Part shown: in pieces, positions 32,914-43,228 of the stretch | Layout: the number at the start of each line of letters is the position of its first letter | Position numbering within the stretch: the stretch's first letter is position 1 | From: Bacteroides sp. | GTDB lineage: Bacteria; Bacteroidota; Bacteroidia; Bacteroidales; Bacteroidaceae | Assembly: GCA_022648295.1 (NCBI GenBank) | Contig: JALCME010000020.1 | Span: 1-64,000 of the forward strand | Length of the DNA: 64,000 nucleotides | Reading direction: 5' to 3' | Position numbers and translations under genes: made by a program | The notes under the pieces: model-generated | The model's database searches: none | Seen by the model: only the letters and a program-made list of their open reading frames with translations | What the model was told of the DNA's origin: nothing

Positions 32914-35694
32914 CTACCGTATACAAACATTTTCTTTTTTCGCCGGATAAGGAAATGAAAGACAAGGCATGCTGTAAGCAATATTTCCGGCATAATCAGC
33001 ACCGGCATTATTAATATATCCATTTACCTTTACTTCCACCAAATTTTTCCGGATGTTTGTTTTCTCTATTTTTATATAAAGAATAGGAGTATGGACAATC
33101 TTGACTTTATCAAAATTACTTCCAGGCGTTGCAAATCTATTAAGATCGGGAGCAGCGTCGTAAAAATAACCATTCTTCACTTTGCTAAGCTTATCAAATG
33201 AAGCAACCGCAGATAGTTTGACATTTCTTGTTCCTATTAATGCAGAAACAGATTCCGGCTGCTCACTAACATTAAATTTGAAGAGACTCTCCTTTTCTTT
33301 TTTTGATCCTTGAAAGTCACCAGCAGTTGGATGGACAATGACCTTTGCAACCCCCTTTTCTCCAGCGTCTGGTCCACTGAGTTCTATTTGAGTGAGCGTA
33401 TATTCTCCCAGTTTATATGCCGTCGTTATTCCGTCATCATCATATTCGGTAAAAGCCGTTTGCCCCATAGGATAAAGATCATAAATCCGTTGTTCATAAT
33501 TTATCTGAGAAGGATTATTATTAGGGTTAACCATAGGAATTATAGCACCATTTTTCACAAAAACAGGAAGCTTCCATATAGGAGTCATAAAATTATTAAC
33601 AACTCTTTCGCCTTTATATATTTTTCCACTCAGATAATCTATCCAAGAACCATGAGGTAAATAAATACTATCACGAACATCATTTCCCTGTTTGTCTATA
33701 TTCGGTGTAGCTTTATATATAGGAGCTACCAAAAAATAAGGACCATACATAAATTGATATTGGGTCTGTTTACCCAAAGTATAGGAATTAGCATCCTCAA
33801 GGAACATTGCCCGAATCATAGGAAGTCCATGAGTTGCCTCAAATGAAATACTATAAGTATATGGCATTAACATGGATTTTAGTTTCAAATAATTCCTATT
33901 AATAGAGATTGCCGGCTCGCCCAAAATATGCGGATATTTAGGAGTGGTGCCCCATCCATCCATATTCATTTGAATAGGAGTAAAAGTCTTCCATTGAAAA
34001 TCGCGAATATTAACAATGGGGTTTTTGCCACCGTAAATTCCATCCATATCAGAACCCATATTAGGTTGTCCTGACAAGCCATTGCCTATATACGTTGGAA
34101 TTTCGAAATTAATATAGCTCCATTCTCCCCCTCTTTGATCACCGGTCCATATACCTGCATACCGTTGAGAGCCTGCCCAACCATCTAAAGTAATTATAAA
34201 AGGACGAGCACTGTGCCCATATTTTACAAACTTGCCAGCCGCTTCCTCTATCCCATTCAACCCAAAAGAATAGCCCCTGCCAACCCATGCAACATCTGTT
34301 TTCAACACACAAACACCAGCCGTACCTATTTCTTTAGAAATGCTACGCTGTAACACAGCAGGTATTCCTTCTTTATTTTCTGTTTCCAAATCAGACTGTG
34401 TCCACAAGCCAATCTCAACTCCTTTCTTCCGAGCATATTCTCCAAATTTCTTTAAATTCTTGATATTTCCATTTAACGAATTAGTCTGTCCATAACCTGC
34501 ACCATAACCATCATTAGACAAAAACCACCCCAAAGGCATATCATAATTCAGGTATCGATCAATAGCGGCCTGCGCTGTAAACAATTTGTTACTCTTCCCA
34601 TTTCTTTTCTGTGGATTTAAAGATTCAAGATATTGATCTTCCAAATTGCGACCATATTTAGTCTTATAAAGAGAAAGTATTTTCTCATATGCTTTGCGCC
34701 GCTCTATATATTTGTTATCATGGTCAGCAAAACTCTGCGCCACAGGATTATATTCTTTGTAGTACTTCCCATCTTCAAAAAGGACAGCCCCTTTTTCATC
34801 TTCATTCACTTCTGCCCAATAGTCCCGATTATAAGCATTAAGATGACCTTCATAAAAAGCAAATTTAGGAAGTAAAACAGGAGCTCCCGTTAAAGTAAAA
34901 TAATCTTGTAATAACTTCTCGGGCTTGTCACTAATCATATAATAGACATCAAAAGTTCCGCCTTCATGACATAGGAATACCATATTTTCATTTTTCTTAC
35001 CAAAGTCATAATATCCCTTATGAAATGTGTTACGAAGAATTCCATATCCATTAGTAGACCAAACAAAAGGATTAGGGGAAGACACTCCTCCATCCAGCCA
35101 ATTATTTTCATTTACAATATTAATTTCCTGCCCCTTATGAGAAAATCGCCCGTTTTGAGCCCCTCCTCCATAGAAATATTCTTTTGCACCACATGACAGT
35201 ACTTGTGTCACTTTCCCGTTATCGTAATTTAAAAGAGACACTTCTTTTAAAACTTCTTTATTCGTTCGCAGATCTGTAACAGAAAAACATGACGTTCTTT
35301 TATCTAGTGCAATCTTTACGTCCTTTGATAAGATATAAATAAATCTATCATCCTCTTTCAATAAAGGAATGATTTCTCCCTCCTTAGCCGTATTCACAAT
35401 AATTTTTGCAAAAGGGCTAGGAGAAGGGTCTATTGGATCACCTCCAATTGTATCACAATATAATCGAAAAATATTCTGACGATAAAATTCAAACACCATT
35501 TTGCGGTGACTTTTTACCAGAATATTTACCCTGTCTTTTACTATTTCCGCCCTTGGGCCTCTACTTCCATACCCATTATAGGAATAGGCAAACAAAGGAA
35601 ATGATAACTGCAATACAAACAAGAGAAAAAGGAGTGTCCGTTTCCCGTATGTACAAATCCTACTCCTATTAGACTTAAAATTGATACGATTCAT
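32914..35694 (-). CDS. exported glycoside hydrolase family 31 protein (first of two)
   Basis: A 926-residue enzyme with a signal peptide (to about residue 37). An N-terminal beta domain precedes a GH31 barrel: the nucleophile region is VLKTDVAWVGRGY and the acid/base region GIWTGDQRGGEWS; a DUF5110-like C-terminal domain follows. GH31 enzymes hydrolyse alpha-glucosides, alpha-xylosides or alpha-galactosides. It is the last gene of the polysaccharide locus, separated from the antiporter gene by 408 bases, so it probably has its own promoter. Linkage specificity is unknown. Confidence 0.9.
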   Translation of the reverse strand: MNRINFKSNRSRICTYGKRTLLFLLFVLQLSFPLFAYSYNGYGSRGPRAEIVKDRVNILVKSHRKMVFEFYRQNIFRLYCDTIGGDPIDPSPSPFAKIIVNTAKEGEIIPLLKEDDRFIYILSKDVKIALDKRTSCFSVTDLRTNKEVLKEVSLLNYDNGKVTQVLSCGAKEYFYGGGAQNGRFSHKGQEINIVNENNWLDGGVSSPNPFVWSTNGYGILRNTFHKGYYDFGKKNENMVFLCHEGGTFDVYYMISDKPEKLLQDYFTLTGAPVLLPKFAFYEGHLNAYNRDYWAEVNEDEKGAVLFEDGKYYKEYNPVAQSFADHDNKYIERRKAYEKILSLYKTKYGRNLEDQYLESLNPQKRNGKSNKLFTAQAAIDRYLNYDMPLGWFLSNDGYGAGYGQTNSLNGNIKNLKKFGEYARKKGVEIGLWTQSDLETENKEGIPAVLQRSISKEIGTAGVCVLKTDVAWVGRGYSFGLNGIEEAAGKFVKYGHSARPFIITLDGWAGSQRYAGIWTGDQRGGEWSYINFEIPTYIGNGLSGQPNMGSDMDGIYGGKNPIVNIRDFQWKTFTPIQMNMDGWGTTPKYPHILGEPAISINRNYLKLKSMLMPYTYSISFEATHGLPMIRAMFLEDANSYTLGKQTQYQFMYGPYFLVAPIYKATPNIDKQGNDVRDSIYLPHGSWIDYLSGKIYKGERVVNNFMTPIWKLPVFVKNGAIIPMVNPNNNPSQINYEQRIYDLYPMGQTAFTEYDDDGITTAYKLGEYTLTQIELSGPDAGEKGVAKVIVHPTAGDFQGSKKEKESLFKFNVSEQPESVSALIGTRNVKLSAVASFDKLSKVKNGYFYDAAPDLNRFATPGSNFDKVKIVHTPILYIKIEKTNIRKNLVEVKVNGYINNAGADYAGNIAYSMPCLSFPYPAKKENVCIR

Positions 35695-36102
35695 CGTTAT
35701 AAAGTTTTATATTATGAAAAACAAAGGATTACCATTACCAACCGGAATGCTCGGTAGTGTAAATTAAACGATGTCATCTTCTACCTTCTATAAAAAACTC
35801 ATCGCTCAGAGACCAGCGGCAAAAGCAAAAACTTCCGTCCCGACGAGCAACAAATCTATGACATTTTAAATTCTTCTCCAAATTTAATAATTAATTGTTG
35901 CGCAGTTCTTTCTGGTTGTTTACCGACTTATTTTTTCATATATTACAATAAATCCAATAAACGCATTTTTCTTTTCCAAACCCACGATTGCATAAGACTC
36001 CTTTGTCTTTAATGCCCGTACGTAATTGGCAATGATAAACCCTCATTACATTCATAGAGTAAATTATTCTCTCTAATTCTCTATGCAATATAAGCCACAC
36101 TT
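35695..36102. other. 408-base gap between GH31 and the antiporter gene
   Basis: No ORF or clear promoter motif seen; probably carries the GH31 promoter and the end of the upstream transcript. Confidence 0.4.
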
Positions 36103-37506
36103 CTATAAATCATTATTAACTCTCTTGGCTCTCCCAGCAATAAGAAGTACTAATATCAAAGAAATGATAGATGCGACAATCCAAAATAGTCCAACTTTTG
36201 AGAAAGAATACCTCTCGATTCCATTGATTGTTGTTTTACCCGTTTCAATCAACCATCCACTAAAAACATCCTGAAGGCCTGCCCCTATATAGCTTGCAAT
36301 GCCTACTATACCTAATGCAGCACCGCTAGCATTCCTAGGGACAAGATCTACAGCCATCAAACCACCTAAAAAGCAAATTTGTACTCCAATAGCCGTACCA
36401 AATAAAATCATACTAATAATATTGACATAAATATTATCATCTGAATATAAAAACAAGAATAAAGAAATGGTATTTATTAAACCAAAAAACAATGCAGGCT
36501 TATTTCGATTCCCCATAAATAGATGGTCTGATATCCAACCGGAAAAAATGGTACCTATTATCCCCAATAAAGCATTAATAGATATTATCTGCGTTGCTTT
36601 TATCATACTAAACCCCTTAACTTCTTGTAAAAATAAGACTCCCCACCCATTAATAGCATAGCGAGTAATATACATAAAAGCACTTGCAGCAGCAAGTAAC
36701 CATACACTAAAATTTTTAAGAACAGCTCTTTGTACTTCAGATGTAGATGCTCTATCTGACCTATGCACTGTTTGTGCAGTAAATGATTCATTTGACAGAA
36801 CCTCTATAGCAGGGAGCCCTTTGCTCTCAGGTGTATCATGCAAGAATATACAAATTATCATAAAACCGATAAAGCCTGCTATGGAAGAACCTAAAAATCC
36901 CCACTGCCAACCGGCAATATTAACAATTAAACCAACAAATAAAAAAGAAAAGAATTCTCCTAAATTATGACTTGCACTAAATAAGCCATAGAAAGTCCCC
37001 CTCTCCCTCAAAGGAAACCAACGAGAAAGAGAAATTATGGCCGGAGCAGCTCCCATTGATTGACTCCAGCCATTAATACCCCAAATAATAGCAAAACAAA
37101 CAAAAAAGACGAATGATGAAATACCCATCATACTTTTAGAAAGACCGATAGTTCCAATTACAAAATTAGCTACACCTGATATTAATAAACCCGTTGCCAT
37201 AAAACGTTTAATATTACAATAATCGGCAAGAAATCCATTAACAAATTTGCCAATAGCATAAGAGAATAATAGTACAGAACCAATTATACCCAACTGATGA
37301 GCATCTAAAAGCCCGCTTTCCAGTATAGGCTTCTTAACAATATTCACACTGGTTCTACAAACATAATACAAGCTATACCCTATCGTTGCAGCCAAAAAAG
37401 TAGACCATCTGAGCTTTTTGTAGTATTTCTGTTTTTCTTCGATACTTTCTGAAAGAACATCAATCGGATTACTAATCCGATAAAAATTTAGAATACGATT
37501 CAGCAT
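36103..37506 (-). CDS. organophosphate:phosphate antiporter, GlpT/UhpT family (MFS)
   Basis: A 467-residue, 12-segment MFS transporter. Residues that bind phosphate in E. coli GlpT appear conserved: R51 in SLYYVCRTSVN (GlpT R45), R282 in YITRYAINGWG (GlpT R269) and H180 in LFSASHNLGE (GlpT H165). NGWSQSMGAAP also fits the family. It likely brings in glycerol-3-phosphate or another sugar phosphate in exchange for phosphate. The gene is 13 bases downstream of a GDPD gene, whose product would release glycerol-3-phosphate. Residue alignment is by eye. Confidence 0.9.
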   Translation of the reverse strand: MLNRILNFYRISNPIDVLSESIEEKQKYYKKLRWSTFLAATIGYSLYYVCRTSVNIVKKPILESGLLDAHQLGIIGSVLLFSYAIGKFVNGFLADYCNIKRFMATGLLISGVANFVIGTIGLSKSMMGISSFVFFVCFAIIWGINGWSQSMGAAPAIISLSRWFPLRERGTFYGLFSASHNLGEFFSFLFVGLIVNIAGWQWGFLGSSIAGFIGFMIICIFLHDTPESKGLPAIEVLSNESFTAQTVHRSDRASTSEVQRAVLKNFSVWLLAAASAFMYITRYAINGWGVLFLQEVKGFSMIKATQIISINALLGIIGTIFSGWISDHLFMGNRNKPALFFGLINTISLFLFLYSDDNIYVNIISMILFGTAIGVQICFLGGLMAVDLVPRNASGAALGIVGIASYIGAGLQDVFSGWLIETGKTTINGIERYSFSKVGLFWIVASIISLILVLLIAGRAKRVNNDL

Positions 37507-37519
37507 AAATTGTCCTTTC

Positions 37520-38428
37520 TTACTTATGCAAACCTTTTTTTCTTAGATAATCAAGCAGGTAAGCCGGCCGATCAGTTTGAAGAATACGAGCACCCAAATT
37601 ATAAATCAGGTAGCCATAACCTCTGTCTGGGTTGATTAGCGATTGATCATCATCATGTCCGCCAGCCATTGTATCCCAAAGAGTATTATACCAAATAAGA
37701 GATTTTCCATTTATTTTTTTTACCATTTTAAGAGGCAAACAATTTGTATCATTCTCATAAAGGAGCTCAAAAGCAACTGGATTTATTAATGACAAATGTT
37801 CATCAATTAGTTTCAAAGCATTTGGCTTATCAAGCTTGACTATGGGCATATAAATAACCTCACTCAAGTATTTACCAAACACTTGCTTTACTTGATCTGC
37901 AGATTTATTGCCTTTCATAATGATTTGATGCGTTGTTCCTGTTTTCTTTAGTAACGTATATACTTCGTCGAAATAGCGGTCAGCTTTGTCTAAATTGAGC
38001 AATATTTGTCCCTTAGCTAGTAAAAGGACTTCTTCTAATGTCGGTACACATTCTTTCGTGGGAATAGCACACCCATTTCTCAATTTTAAAGTTTTGATGG
38101 AATCCAGAGTCCATTCAGCGACTTTGCCTTTTCCTGTAGTAGTCCTATCTAGCGAATTATCATGCATCAGTATTAGCTTTCCATCTTTTGTGCGTTGTAT
38201 ATCTACTTCTACGATATCAACTCCCATCTTAATAGCATTAGAAATTGCCAATAAAGAGTTTTCTGGAGCATAACGCCAATCTCCCCGATGGGCAGCAACT
38301 AATACCGAAGACTGATCCCTATTAAGCAACTTTTCCCGAATAGACTGTGCTCTATCTTCCTGAGCATAAGCGAAGAAGTTATTCGAACATAATATAATAA
38401 ATATATATACAATAATTTTTTTATTCAT
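37520..38428 (-). CDS. exported glycerophosphodiester phosphodiesterase
   Basis: A 302-residue GDPD with a signal peptide ending AYAQ (about residue 22). Catalytic motifs are AAHRGDWRYAPENSLLAI, VEVDIQRTKDGKLILMHD and DRTTTGKG. It hydrolyses glycerophosphodiesters to glycerol-3-phosphate and an alcohol. It is 13 bases upstream of the GlpT-like antiporter gene, which suggests coupled release and uptake. A terminator-like hairpin lies between it and the preceding metallophosphoesterase gene. Confidence 0.93.
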   Translation of the reverse strand: MNKKIIVYIFIILCSNNFFAYAQEDRAQSIREKLLNRDQSSVLVAAHRGDWRYAPENSLLAISNAIKMGVDIVEVDIQRTKDGKLILMHDNSLDRTTTGKGKVAEWTLDSIKTLKLRNGCAIPTKECVPTLEEVLLLAKGQILLNLDKADRYFDEVYTLLKKTGTTHQIIMKGNKSADQVKQVFGKYLSEVIYMPIVKLDKPNALKLIDEHLSLINPVAFELLYENDTNCLPLKMVKKINGKSLIWYNTLWDTMAGGHDDDQSLINPDRGYGYLIYNLGARILQTDRPAYLLDYLRKKGLHK

Positions 38429-38488
38429 ATTAAATTTAAATTTCCAAATAAATTACTCTTATTTATTCTACAGAGACTTATTCTCTCC

Positions 38489-38550
38489 AAAAAAAATGCC
38501 AGAAACAATGTAACATAGAAATAGCTTATGCACATAAGATTCTGGCATTT
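38489..38550 (-). terminator. terminator-like hairpin inside the polysaccharide locus
   Basis: Arms 38494-38504 and 38540-38550 (AAATGCCAGAA and its complement) form a perfect 11-bp stem, with a smaller CTTATG/CATAAG hairpin in the loop; on the minus strand a T-run follows. It would end or reduce transcription before the distal GDPD-antiporter genes. Confidence 0.75.
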
Positions 38551-38575
38551 CTCATTTTAATCAAAAGATTATGAA

Positions 38576-40081
38576 CTAATTATTCTGGATAGAATCTTTA
38601 TACTTATTTCCATAAGCATCTTCTATTTCTACAACAATTTTTTCCCAATTAGAATTAGGCTTATAATAGAACATATGATCGTTGTATTCATAGGGCTCAG
38701 CCGATTTCCAATGAGCAGGTTTATCTCCTCCAGCCATATAATCATAAGCTCGCCTATCATAGTCAGTAATATTTTTGCTCGTTTCCATCAGCTTTCCATT
38801 TGCAAATATCGTCCCATCTTCTAGCACATTGACGCTTTTCCAATTTGTATGCCAAGCAAAGATATTAATTACTACCCCATCTCTATATTGAGTAGAAACG
38901 GCTTCACCTGGCTTATATATATACATTTGATAACCTACCGGATGTGCAGTTCCTTTATAAAACCAATTCATAATCTTATTTCCTTCTATCTTATAAATGC
39001 CAAATCCTCTTGGGCTGCCATCACTGCATAAATCACCAGTCCAGCCAGCACCTTTGAATGCTGCAAAATTATTTTCCTCTATAGTACCAGATATGGTAAT
39101 AGATTCATTAGTATGAATATGACCGGAAAGGATCCTCACAGTATATCCGTCAAACAAGTTATAAAGATCGGTGTAGTTCTGTATATGATGTGACAAATTT
39201 CTTTTTTGAGTTGGAACATGAACCCCCAAAATAATCAATTTATCTTTACTCACATATTTTAGGTCCTGTTTGAGCCATTCCATTTGATTCTCAGAAATAT
39301 ATTTTGCATATGTACCAGCTCCTTGATAAGCAACATCATCAAGAACAATGAAGTGACAATCTCCTCTATTATAGGAATAATATACTGGACCAAAATGAGA
39401 TTTAAAATTATCTGCATAATGTTTCTCTTCGGTTATGTTTTTATCAAAATCATGATTACCTATTACATGAAACATGGGTATATCAAACTTTTTTATATAG
39501 TTAACATAATCATCATGATAAGGCATATTATCCCATACCATATCTCCTAAAGATATACCATATACTGGCCCTTCTATCGTTTTTATATACTCCTCCACAA
39601 GAGGTATCTGAGTAGCTAAAGAATCAAGATCTCCTTCATGTCCAACTTGAATATCTGCAAAAGCCAACAACGTAAAACTATTCTCTTTCGTCGTTTTTTT
39701 CAATGTAAAATTCTGACGATTAACAACTCCCTGTTTAAGCTCTTTCAATTCATAATACATTTTAGGTAACCCGCCACTCATAGGCACTTCATACTCGGAA
39801 GGTACGGAAATAGACACAAATTGTGCATCACTGTTCTGCGCCATCTGATACACCCCTGATTCATCGGTTTGTACAACTGAATATCCATCGCTCACAACTG
39901 CTCCAACAACGGGATTTTTATCTTTATCAAAAACAGTTCCGACAAGTGTCATCCCCGGCCTTACCTCTATATTATCAGTATCAGGGTCATCTTCTCCCGA
40001 ACTATCAACATGATCATTACTACATGAAACTTGAATAACAAATAATACAAATATCAAAAATACTCTACTAATCATTTTCAT
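38576..40081 (-). CDS. lipoprotein metallophosphoesterase (MetallophosN/C type)
   Basis: A 501-residue lipoprotein: lipobox IQVSC with C20, followed by an acidic stretch (SSGEDDPDTDN) that could be a surface-export signal. A carboxypeptidase-like domain (about 40-130) precedes the catalytic domain with FADIQVG, GDMVWD, GNHDFD, GVHVP and GHIHTNE, then a MetallophosC domain. The first motif has D-x-Q in place of D-x-H. It probably removes a phosphate from the substrate glycan or its fragments. It is a close paralog of the genes at 43229 and 12083. Confidence 0.92.
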   Translation of the reverse strand: MKMISRVFLIFVLFVIQVSCSNDHVDSSGEDDPDTDNIEVRPGMTLVGTVFDKDKNPVVGAVVSDGYSVVQTDESGVYQMAQNSDAQFVSISVPSEYEVPMSGGLPKMYYELKELKQGVVNRQNFTLKKTTKENSFTLLAFADIQVGHEGDLDSLATQIPLVEEYIKTIEGPVYGISLGDMVWDNMPYHDDYVNYIKKFDIPMFHVIGNHDFDKNITEEKHYADNFKSHFGPVYYSYNRGDCHFIVLDDVAYQGAGTYAKYISENQMEWLKQDLKYVSKDKLIILGVHVPTQKRNLSHHIQNYTDLYNLFDGYTVRILSGHIHTNESITISGTIEENNFAAFKGAGWTGDLCSDGSPRGFGIYKIEGNKIMNWFYKGTAHPVGYQMYIYKPGEAVSTQYRDGVVINIFAWHTNWKSVNVLEDGTIFANGKLMETSKNITDYDRRAYDYMAGGDKPAHWKSAEPYEYNDHMFYYKPNSNWEKIVVEIEDAYGNKYKDSIQNN

Positions 40082-40124
40082 AATATAATCATTTTTTAGT
40101 TATTAAATATATACCATTTTCAGA

Positions 40125-42143
40125 TTATTTTCTATTATCACGAACAAAGATTCTTCTCTTTGGGCCAACACCTGTAATAATTACTTTTTTCCAATGTCCA
40201 GGCAAAGCAGATGGAAGTTGCTTAATGCCATGATCTGTAATTTCCAATCCACAGAAGCCATTAATAACTACCTGTAACATTCCTCCGGCACCTGTAACAA
40301 AATAAGGATTGGTGCCTCCGGAACCCTCGGAAATAGTGCCAAATGGAGGCAATTGATTAGGGCAATAACTCTGCTTAAAGAGCCTATAAGCCCTGTCTCC
40401 ATCGCCTAAACGTGCATATTGCACTGCTAGTATTGAAAAAGACATGGCAGGGCCACGTTTATTTATTTTATCTTCATAATAAGCGAGATCTCTACGGATA
40501 TCCTTAGCGGCAGTAATTAAACCCAAAGGATAAGCTATTAAATTTGCATCTGCTTGCTTGATACGTTGCCCCACATAACTAGCATGTTCCTTTATTATGC
40601 CATCTTTAAAGCGCAATATCCGTAATTTATCAGCTATTTCTGCCCAGATGGCAGGTACTTTCTCTCTACATATAGCAGCAGCTTTAACCGCATTTCGTAA
40701 TGAGCATATAACTGCTCCATTCGTAAAAGCATTATCATCCACTCCTATAGCATATTCATCAGCACACACCACATTGCGAACAGAATAGGAACCATCGACA
40801 TTTTTAGAAGAACGACTAACCCAGAAATTCGCAACTTCTCTAATCAAAGGGAAACCCTCGCTAAGAAGCCACTTTTTATTACCACTCATACAATAGTAAT
40901 TCCATGCAGCAATACCTATATCAGCTGTAATATGATGTTCAAAAGGCCCCGATAGCGCAGCAACTGGGCATGATTCTTCACCGGCATCATCACTTTCCCA
41001 AGGAAACATTGCACCTCGATAGCCATAACTCATAGCTCGCTGGTAGGCACCTGTTAAACGATCAATGCGATAATCTATCATAGATTTTGCAATACCCTGA
41101 TTTAAAAATAACATAGGAGGGTACATCCAAAACTCGGCATCCCAAAACACATGTCCATTATAACCCTGCGAAGAAAGACCGAAAGGAGGAATGCTTAGCC
41201 TACTACCCCCTCGTGCAGAAGAATATAAGTTATATAGTGCAAAACGTACCGCACGTTGCGCCTCATCATCTCCTTCTATAATAATGTCTCCTTTCCACAA
41301 ATCACTCCAAAGTTGCCTATGCTTAGCAATTAAATGAGTTACACCTTCTGCTATCCCATAAATAATTTCACGTACCGACTCATTATACGGATCTATAAAA
41401 TTCCGATCGGAACATATGGTTCCCAATAAATCAAAAGAAAATCTCTCGCCCTTCCTTATCAACTTAGAAAAGTGGTTTACTTTATCGCATTCCTGCACCA
41501 CATTATACTTTTTGTCATAAATAAAAGTAGAGGATGACGATACTATAACTCCACGATATTTGGAAACGGCAGTTGTATGGACAAGGCTTACCTTTTCTCC
41601 ATTCACATTCATTCGAATCAAATGGGAGTCCACATTCTTATATTCATCAGGTACATCAATTTTGTTTGCTACATATAAGTATAAATCCTTTTTAGCCTCA
41701 ATCTCTACATGCACTAATCCGGCATACGGCATATTACGTAAAGCATAAACACTATAACGAATATCTGCTTTGCCTGCATAGTCAAAATTAGTATAATGCA
41801 CGGCCTCCTTCATATCTATAGTTTGCTTCCAATTGGAAATACAATCACCATTCACTTGTTGACCATCTATTTGTACTTGCAAACCAAAAGGATTAATACC
41901 ACGCAAGACACGGCTAACTCCCTGTTCTCCGGTTGCATCAAACACATGATTAAGCAACACCTGCCGAATAGAAAATGGTTCCTTCCAAGGTAAAATACCA
42001 ATACCTCCATTAGCTACAATAGCTCCATAATATTTAGAGTTATAATCAGATGTTTGCAGAAGCCATGTTCCAGATTGTTCATTTGCTCTACACTGAAATA
42101 TAGTGAGTAGACTGAATAATATAAGTGTCATTAATCTCTCCAT
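40125..42143 (-). CDS. exported glycoside hydrolase family 65 protein, hydrolase type
   Basis: A 672-residue GH65 enzyme with an N-terminal signal (LMTLILFSLLTIFQC). The N-terminal beta-sandwich is followed by an alpha/alpha barrel: GHVFWDAEFWMYPPM (D335), YRGAMFPWESDDAGEESCP, the general acid E463 in VVCADEYAIGVDDNAFTN, and E606 in ISEGSGGTNPYFVTGAGG. A glutamate at this last position acts as base in GH65 hydrolases and is not expected in phosphorylases, so inverting hydrolysis is likely. A Flavobacterium GH65 hydrolase is an alpha-1,2-glucosidase; that specificity is possible here. I start at ATG 42143; the longer frame needs TTG. Confidence 0.9.
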   Translation of the reverse strand: MERLMTLILFSLLTIFQCRANEQSGTWLLQTSDYNSKYYGAIVANGGIGILPWKEPFSIRQVLLNHVFDATGEQGVSRVLRGINPFGLQVQIDGQQVNGDCISNWKQTIDMKEAVHYTNFDYAGKADIRYSVYALRNMPYAGLVHVEIEAKKDLYLYVANKIDVPDEYKNVDSHLIRMNVNGEKVSLVHTTAVSKYRGVIVSSSSTFIYDKKYNVVQECDKVNHFSKLIRKGERFSFDLLGTICSDRNFIDPYNESVREIIYGIAEGVTHLIAKHRQLWSDLWKGDIIIEGDDEAQRAVRFALYNLYSSARGGSRLSIPPFGLSSQGYNGHVFWDAEFWMYPPMLFLNQGIAKSMIDYRIDRLTGAYQRAMSYGYRGAMFPWESDDAGEESCPVAALSGPFEHHITADIGIAAWNYYCMSGNKKWLLSEGFPLIREVANFWVSRSSKNVDGSYSVRNVVCADEYAIGVDDNAFTNGAVICSLRNAVKAAAICREKVPAIWAEIADKLRILRFKDGIIKEHASYVGQRIKQADANLIAYPLGLITAAKDIRRDLAYYEDKINKRGPAMSFSILAVQYARLGDGDRAYRLFKQSYCPNQLPPFGTISEGSGGTNPYFVTGAGGMLQVVINGFCGLEITDHGIKQLPSALPGHWKKVIITGVGPKRRIFVRDNRK

Positions 42144-42212
42144 TGGACTCAATTTTATATAACGAACTTATTTAGCTTACAAAAAATAGGTCCGCAAATT
42201 ACTTACTATGCA

Positions 42213-43142
42213 TTATTGTACAACGGAATAGCGTTGTTCATTCACATAAGGAGCTATAATTTCACCTATATCCGTTTGAATAATTTCTATACGCTTTGTA
42301 CGAAGGTTTTGAAGTCCCTCATCATTACCATAATCTCGAAGTTGGACATCAGAATCTCCTATAGAATTTGCAAAAGCTAACCTTCCTGTACGATGCACTC
42401 TTGTTGGCAAATCACCATTAGGAGAAACTTGAATTAAATATACTGCTGGAGCCAAATCTTTATCGGTTGTATAAGTTTCTATTTGGGAAGATTTGCTTGC
42501 AGAAAAATGCAACATCACTCTATTATTTAATCTCAAATAAGTCCTACCTGATACTACATCTGTAGATAAGAAAAATAAAACATTATCCAACATACCAGCA
42601 GCTTTAACAGCATCAACAATATTTTCAGGATCATCCTTTTTATCATCCAAATCAAGATTAAACCAGATCTTCCCTGCACCTAAATTTAAAGCTTCTGCCA
42701 AAGTAGGGACTTTTTCTTTGGTTGCAGTTCCATCTTCTTTCAACAAAAAATATTCTTGCAATTCCTTATAAGTAATCCCTCTTAAATATCCCTTTCCTGT
42801 AGTAGTTCGATTTATTGTTTCATCATGCATCAACACCAAGACGCCATCTTTTGTGGTTCGTACGTCAATTTCGATCATTTCAATATTCTTAGCAATACAA
42901 TTTTCTATTGCAGACAAAGAATTTTCAGGAATTCCAGCCCCTATTCTATCAAAAGTATTTCCCCTATGCGAACATAACATGACATGATAATCCGCACATT
43001 TTCTCATCACAGACATTGCTTTACGCAAAGATCCCTCCGCACCTTCTTCTGTAGTATCCTCATTTGACTGTTCAGCCTTATTATCATTACTACAAGCAAA
43101 GACAGAAAGGAATGATATTAATACGAATAATTTAACTTTCAT
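42213..43142 (-). CDS. lipoprotein glycerophosphodiester phosphodiesterase
   Basis: A 309-residue GDPD with a lipobox (SVFAC, C17) and an acidic linker. Motifs: CSHRGNTFDRIGAGIPENSL, IEIDVRTTKDGVLVLMHD and NRTTTGKGYL. It should cut glycerophosphodiester bonds at the cell envelope, possibly on the surface. It lies between a metallophosphoesterase and the GH65 gene. It is only distantly similar to the second GDPD (37520), so the two may act on different diesters or in different compartments. Confidence 0.93.
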   Translation of the reverse strand: MKVKLFVLISFLSVFACSNDNKAEQSNEDTTEEGAEGSLRKAMSVMRKCADYHVMLCSHRGNTFDRIGAGIPENSLSAIENCIAKNIEMIEIDVRTTKDGVLVLMHDETINRTTTGKGYLRGITYKELQEYFLLKEDGTATKEKVPTLAEALNLGAGKIWFNLDLDDKKDDPENIVDAVKAAGMLDNVLFFLSTDVVSGRTYLRLNNRVMLHFSASKSSQIETYTTDKDLAPAVYLIQVSPNGDLPTRVHRTGRLAFANSIGDSDVQLRDYGNDEGLQNLRTKRIEIIQTDIGEIIAPYVNEQRYSVVQ

Positions 43143-43228
43143 ATTTTTTAATTTACTATTCCTCCACCATAACTAAAAAACAGAAGAATAACATTTTTAT
43201 AAAAAAGAAAAAATTATGATACGTCACC

